From positions 1 to 8,796 of the forward strand of contig JAEWAD010000426.1 of the NCBI GenBank assembly GCA_023391905.1: 8,796 bases of DNA, in the 5' to 3' direction. Both the position numbers and the translations under genes were made by a program. The first letter of the stretch is position 1. Every line of letters starts with the position of its first letter. Source of the stretch: Pseudomonadota bacterium. Lineage in GTDB: Bacteria; Pseudomonadota; Alphaproteobacteria; Rhizobiales; Kaistiaceae. Positions 6,075-8,796 of the stretch are shown here, one piece after another. The notes beneath the pieces were generated by a model. That model had not been told where the DNA came from. It worked only from the letters and a program-made list of their open reading frames with translations, and made no database searches.

Positions 6075-7445
6075 TTGACCGACCTGCGCAACAAGACGAT
6101 TGCCGGCTGCTTCTGCCACGCTCCCGAACTCGGCGCGATCGAGATCCTGCGGGATGCGCTGGTCGCGATCGACGGCGACGGTCGCATCGCGTCCGTGACG
6201 CCTGCGGGAAGCCCCGGCCATGCCGAGGCGCGGCGCGCGGCGGCGGAAGCCGGCACGCTCGTCGTCGCGCCGGCTAGGAGCTACGTCCTGCCGGGCTTCG
6301 TCGATCTGCACATCCATGCGCCGCAATATCCGCAGCTCGGCAAGGCGCTCGACGTGCCGCTCGAGGTCTGGCTGCAGGAGCACACCTTCCCGCTCGAGGC
6401 GCGCTATGCCGACACCGCCTTCGCCGCCCGGCACTATGCGGCGCTGGTCGAGGACCTGATCGCCAACGGCACGACGACGGCGCTCTATTTCGCCACCGTG
6501 CACCAGGAGGCGACCCGCCTGCTGGTCGACATCTGCCTGGAGAAGGGCCAGCGCGCGCTGGTCGGCAAGGTGGCGATGGACAATCCGGCCGAGTGCCCGG
6601 ACTTCTACCGCGACGCCTCGGCCGAGGAAGCCATCGCCGACACCAGGGCGCTGATCGACTATGTCGCCGCGCATCCGGGGAACCACGGCCTCGTCCATCC
6701 GGTGATCACGCCGCGCTTCGTGCCCTCCTGCACCGACCCGCTGCTCGAGGGGCTCGGCGATCTGGCGCGCGAATGCGGCTGCCACGTGCAGACGCACTGC
6801 TCGGAGAGCGACTGGGAGCATGGCTATGTGCTGGACCGCTTCGGCCGCACCGACGCCGAGACGCTCGACCGCTTCGGGCTGATGACGCGCAGGACCGTGC
6901 TGGCGCATTCGAACCTTTTGACCGAGGGCGACATGGAGCTGATCCGGGCGCGCGGCGCCGGCGTGGCGCATTGCCCGCTCTCCAACGCCTATTTCGCCAA
7001 TGCCGTGTTCCCGCTCCGCGCGGCGCTGGCGAAGGGCCTGCGCGTCGGGCTCGGCACCGACATTTCGGGCGGGCCGACCGCCTCGATGATCGAGGCGCAG
7101 CGGATGGCGATATCCGCCTCGCGCATGCTGGAAACGGGCGTCGACCCGGCCCTGCCGCCGGACCGTCGCGGCCGGCCGGGATCGCGCATCGACTTCGACA
7201 CCGCCTTCCACCTCGCCACCGCCGGCGGCGGCGACGTCCTCGACCTTCCCATCGGCCAGTTCGCGCCGGGCTTCCACTTCGACGCCGTCCTGGTCGACCC
7301 GGACGCGCCGGGCGGCACGATGCGCGTCTGGGACGACCTCGACAGCGACGAAGACGCCTTGCAGAAGATCGTCTACACGGCGTCCAAGGCCAATCTCGCG
7401 ACCGTCTGGATCGGCGGCCGCGCCGTCTCCGGATCGATGGGGTAG
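6075..7445 (+). CDS. guaD: Guanine deaminase
   Basis: A 456-residue zinc amidohydrolase converting guanine to xanthine and ammonia. Motifs in order: PGFVDLHIHAPQYP (metal ligands H79, H81), the stretch NGTTTALYFATVH with EKGQRALVGKVAMD that closely matches animal and bacterial guanine deaminases, TPRF (212-215), QTHCSE (H241 ligand, E244 proton shuttle), LAHSN (H278), AHCPLSN (298-304) and LGTDISGG (D329 ligand). Length is normal for the family. The start is TTG: GGGGA (6064-6068) lies 6 nt upstream, the next in-frame ATG is far inside the conserved domain, and the nearby ATG at 6052 is out of frame. A non-ATG start may keep expression moderate. It is divergent from adenine deaminase; together they deliver hypoxanthine and xanthine, the entry points for xanthine dehydrogenase and the urate pathway. 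Those later genes are not in the window. Confidence 0.95.
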   Translation: MTDLRNKTIAGCFCHAPELGAIEILRDALVAIDGDGRIASVTPAGSPGHAEARRAAAEAGTLVVAPARSYVLPGFVDLHIHAPQYPQLGKALDVPLEVWLQEHTFPLEARYADTAFAARHYAALVEDLIANGTTTALYFATVHQEATRLLVDICLEKGQRALVGKVAMDNPAECPDFYRDASAEEAIADTRALIDYVAAHPGNHGLVHPVITPRFVPSCTDPLLEGLGDLARECGCHVQTHCSESDWEHGYVLDRFGRTDAETLDRFGLMTRRTVLAHSNLLTEGDMELIRARGAGVAHCPLSNAYFANAVFPLRAALAKGLRVGLGTDISGGPTASMIEAQRMAISASRMLETGVDPALPPDRRGRPGSRIDFDTAFHLATAGGGDVLDLPIGQFAPGFHFDAVLVDPDAPGGTMRVWDDLDSDEDALQKIVYTASKANLATVWIGGRAVSGSMG

Positions 7446-7650
7446 CCGCCGTTTCCGGCCTGCCGCCGGGATGGGTGACGAATCCATGACGGTCGGCAAC
7501 AAACGACCTCAGATCCACCTTGAATTGAAAACAATTTTCTTTATGCCGGAATGCGGGGCGCTAGCTTGGCAGCGAATTGCTGCGACCGGGTCCGAACGAC
7601 CGGATCGGGCGCGCGGCCGCAACGAAATCAGGGACTACGGGGGTATCACC
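7446..7650 (+). promoter_or_regulatory. Leader/operator region of the ABC binding-protein gene
   Basis: A 205-bp gap with an AT-rich island (about 7519-7544) inside otherwise GC-rich DNA. The island contains nested inverted repeats: GAAAA-CAA-TTTTC (7527-7539) and AATTG-AAAA-CAATT (7523-7536). A second site, GCAGC-GAATT-GCTGC (7569-7583), has the size and symmetry of a repressor half-site pair, as used by LacI-type regulators of sugar transporters. TTGAAA at 7525-7530 could be a -35 element but no good -10 follows at normal spacing. The exact promoter is not resolved. In-frame ATGs at 7471 and 7486 lie in this region but are judged not to be the gene start. Confidence 0.45.
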
Positions 7651-8691
7651 ATGGGCAAGAAGCTTCTTTCGCTCGCGCTGGCCGCGGGCCTCACCGCGCT
7701 CTCCTCGGGCGCCTATGCCGAGGGCATCGCCGGCGCGCCGGCGCCGTTCGACAAGGGCGGCGTCAAGATCGCCGTCATCTCGTTCCTCGGCTCGGGCGAC
7801 TGGCTGCAGGCCTTCGAGGCCGGCGTGAAGCGGCAGGCCGAGGCGCTCGGCATCGACGCCAACATCTCGCAGGCGCGCAACGACATCAACGCCCAGCGCG
7901 AGCTGATCCAGCAGGCGGTCAATCTCGGCGTCAAGGGCATCGTCATCAACAACGGCCAGCCGGAAGCGCTGAAGGACGTCGCCCAGGCGGCCCTCGACGC
8001 CGGCATCCCGGTCGTCGCCTATGACGTCAACCTCGACAACGCCAAGATCCCGCAGATCGAGCAGTCCGACGCCGACATGGCCCGCCTCGTGCTCGAGCAG
8101 GCGGTCAAGGAGCAGGGCGAGACCTTCGACGGCGGCGCCGTCTACGTCGCCGGCTTCGCGCCGCTCGACCGCCGCTATGCCGTCTGGAAGGAATTCGGCC
8201 AGAAATATCCGGGCATCAAGGAAGTCGCGACCTGGGGCGTCGTCAACGACAGCGTGCCGGCCTCCGTCGCCGACCAGACCAAGGCCGTGCTCGCCGCCAA
8301 CCCGACGCTCTCCGTCGTCTTCACCCCCTGGGACGAGTTCGCCCGCGGCGTGAAGCTCGCCATCGACGAGGCCGGCGTCGCCGACAAGGTCAAGATCTAC
8401 GGCGTCGACATCTCGACCTCTGATATCCAGGCCATGCTCGAGCCGAACAGCCCGTGGGTCGCCACCGCCGCCACCAACCCGGCCGTCGTCGGCGAGGTCT
8501 CGGTGCGCGCCCTGGCACAGCTGATCGCCGGCCAGGATCCGGGCCGCTCGGTTCTGATCCAGCCGACGCTCGTCACCAAGAAGGACCTCGTCGACAACAA
8601 CATCAAGACGATCGAGGAACTGCAGGACAAGTTCCCGGCCTTCAAGGACAGCGACGCCGCCAAGGCCGACTGGATCCCGACCGCGAAGTAA
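7651..8691 (+). CDS. Sugar-type ABC transporter periplasmic substrate-binding protein
   Basis: A 346-residue protein of the ribose/galactose-type periplasmic binding family (Peripla_BP_4-like fold), which would capture a sugar or related solute and deliver it to an inner-membrane ABC permease. A Sec signal peptide is clear: MGKK, a hydrophobic stretch LLSLALAAGLTAL, then SSGAYA with likely cleavage after A23. The mature part shows the family's KIAVISFLGSGDWLQAFEAGVKRQAE opening segment in pieces (about 36-60), LIQQAVNLGVKGIVINNGQPEAL in pieces (87-109), AGIPVVAYDVNLD (116-128), VFTPWDEFARGVKLAI in the second lobe, and KIYGVDIS. No lipobox cysteine is present. The ATG at 7651 is chosen because of the signal peptide and GGGGG (7639-7643) 7 nt upstream; the frame is open to 7471. 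The ligand cannot be read from sequence; nearby polyol genes make a sugar or polyol plausible. Partner permease and ATPase genes are expected to the right. Confidence 0.9.
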   Translation: MGKKLLSLALAAGLTALSSGAYAEGIAGAPAPFDKGGVKIAVISFLGSGDWLQAFEAGVKRQAEALGIDANISQARNDINAQRELIQQAVNLGVKGIVINNGQPEALKDVAQAALDAGIPVVAYDVNLDNAKIPQIEQSDADMARLVLEQAVKEQGETFDGGAVYVAGFAPLDRRYAVWKEFGQKYPGIKEVATWGVVNDSVPASVADQTKAVLAANPTLSVVFTPWDEFARGVKLAIDEAGVADKVKIYGVDISTSDIQAMLEPNSPWVATAATNPAVVGEVSVRALAQLIAGQDPGRSVLIQPTLVTKKDLVDNNIKTIEELQDKFPAFKDSDAAKADWIPTAK

Positions 8692-8711
8692 TCTTCGCCA
8701 ACGCTCTGACG

Positions 8712-8736
8712 TCATCCCGGGCCAGGCCCGGGATGA
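8712..8736 (+). repeat. Long perfect inverted repeat after the binding-protein gene
   Basis: Two perfect 12-base arms (8712-8723 and 8725-8736) around a single A, lying 20 nt after the stop codon. There is no T-run. The arm core ATCCCGGG is the type of palindromic unit commonly dispersed in alphaproteobacterial genomes. Between a binding-protein gene and the expected permease/ATPase genes, such a hairpin could protect the upstream mRNA, much as REP elements do after malE in E. coli; that role is inferred. Confidence 0.65.
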
Positions 8737-8754
8737 TAGGGAGACCGTCCCTTC

Positions 8755-8796
8755 ACCTCTCCCTGAGGGAGAGGTCGACGCACGAAGTGCGGCGGG
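8755..8796. repeat. Rhizobiales-type compound palindromic repeat, cut by the window edge
   Basis: Two adjacent hairpins: a perfect 10-bp inverted repeat with a one-base centre (8755-8775, core CTCTCCCTGAGGGAGAG) and CGCAC-GAA-GTGCG (8779-8791). The CTCTCCCT...AGGGAGAG element joined to a CG-rich second hairpin is a familiar dispersed intergenic repeat in Rhizobiales genomes. It continues past the right end of the window. Confidence 0.6.

Noticed and set aside
4558..6078. Long open frame on the + strand (506 codons) opposite adenine deaminase
   Set aside because: The - strand frame has all Ade motifs; the + frame is Arg/Ala/Gly-rich without any recognisable domain.
7567..7581. Sigma-54-like promoter TTGGCAG...TTGCT before the binding-protein gene
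   Set aside because: The GG and GC elements are separated by 9 bases rather than the strict 10, so the spacing is wrong for a sigma-54 promoter.
7471..7650. N-terminal extension of the binding protein from ATG 7471
   Set aside because: It would place 60 non-conserved residues before a clear signal peptide and translate an AT-rich, palindrome-containing regulatory region.

Overview
The window is high-GC, compactly coded DNA with the codon bias, gene families and dispersed palindromic repeats expected of an alphaproteobacterium, most likely of the order Hyphomicrobiales (Rhizobiales). No rRNA, tRNA, IS element or CRISPR array was seen.

Layout: (1) 167-2920, + strand: a two-gene catabolic unit made of a zinc-dependent medium-chain dehydrogenase close to the erythritol/L-threitol dehydrogenase family and an FGGY kinase very close to D-ribulokinase. 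Together they would oxidise a polyol to a ketose and phosphorylate it, most simply ending at D-ribulose 5-phosphate. (2) 2921-4131: an accessory island holding five tiny paralogous + strand genes (31-33 codons). Each has a near-constant N-terminal segment (Y-x-x-P-x-L-x-K-R-E/D-x-L-x-x-I-A-A) followed by a short variable tail with two cysteines spaced C-x4/5-C. This leader/core layout is that of ribosomally made, post-translationally modified peptide (RiPP) precursors. A strong Rho-independent terminator splits the array into three upstream and two downstream genes, and a second terminator closes it. No maturation enzyme or exporter is visible in the window. (3) 4132-7445: a divergent purine-salvage pair, adenine deaminase on the - strand and guanine deaminase on the + strand (TTG start), sharing a 140-bp intergenic region. 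(4) 7651-8691: a periplasmic sugar-type ABC transporter binding protein with a signal peptide, preceded by a 205-bp leader with operator-like inverted repeats. It is followed by compound palindromic repeats that run off the window; its ATPase and permease are presumably beyond the right edge.

The polyol genes and the binding protein could belong to one carbohydrate-use theme, and the two deaminases feed purine bases to hypoxanthine and xanthine. The peptide array fits neither theme. It is the most interesting part of the window: an orphan, recently duplicated set of candidate two-cysteine RiPP precursors with a lasso-like leader pattern but cores that do not look able to form a lasso.
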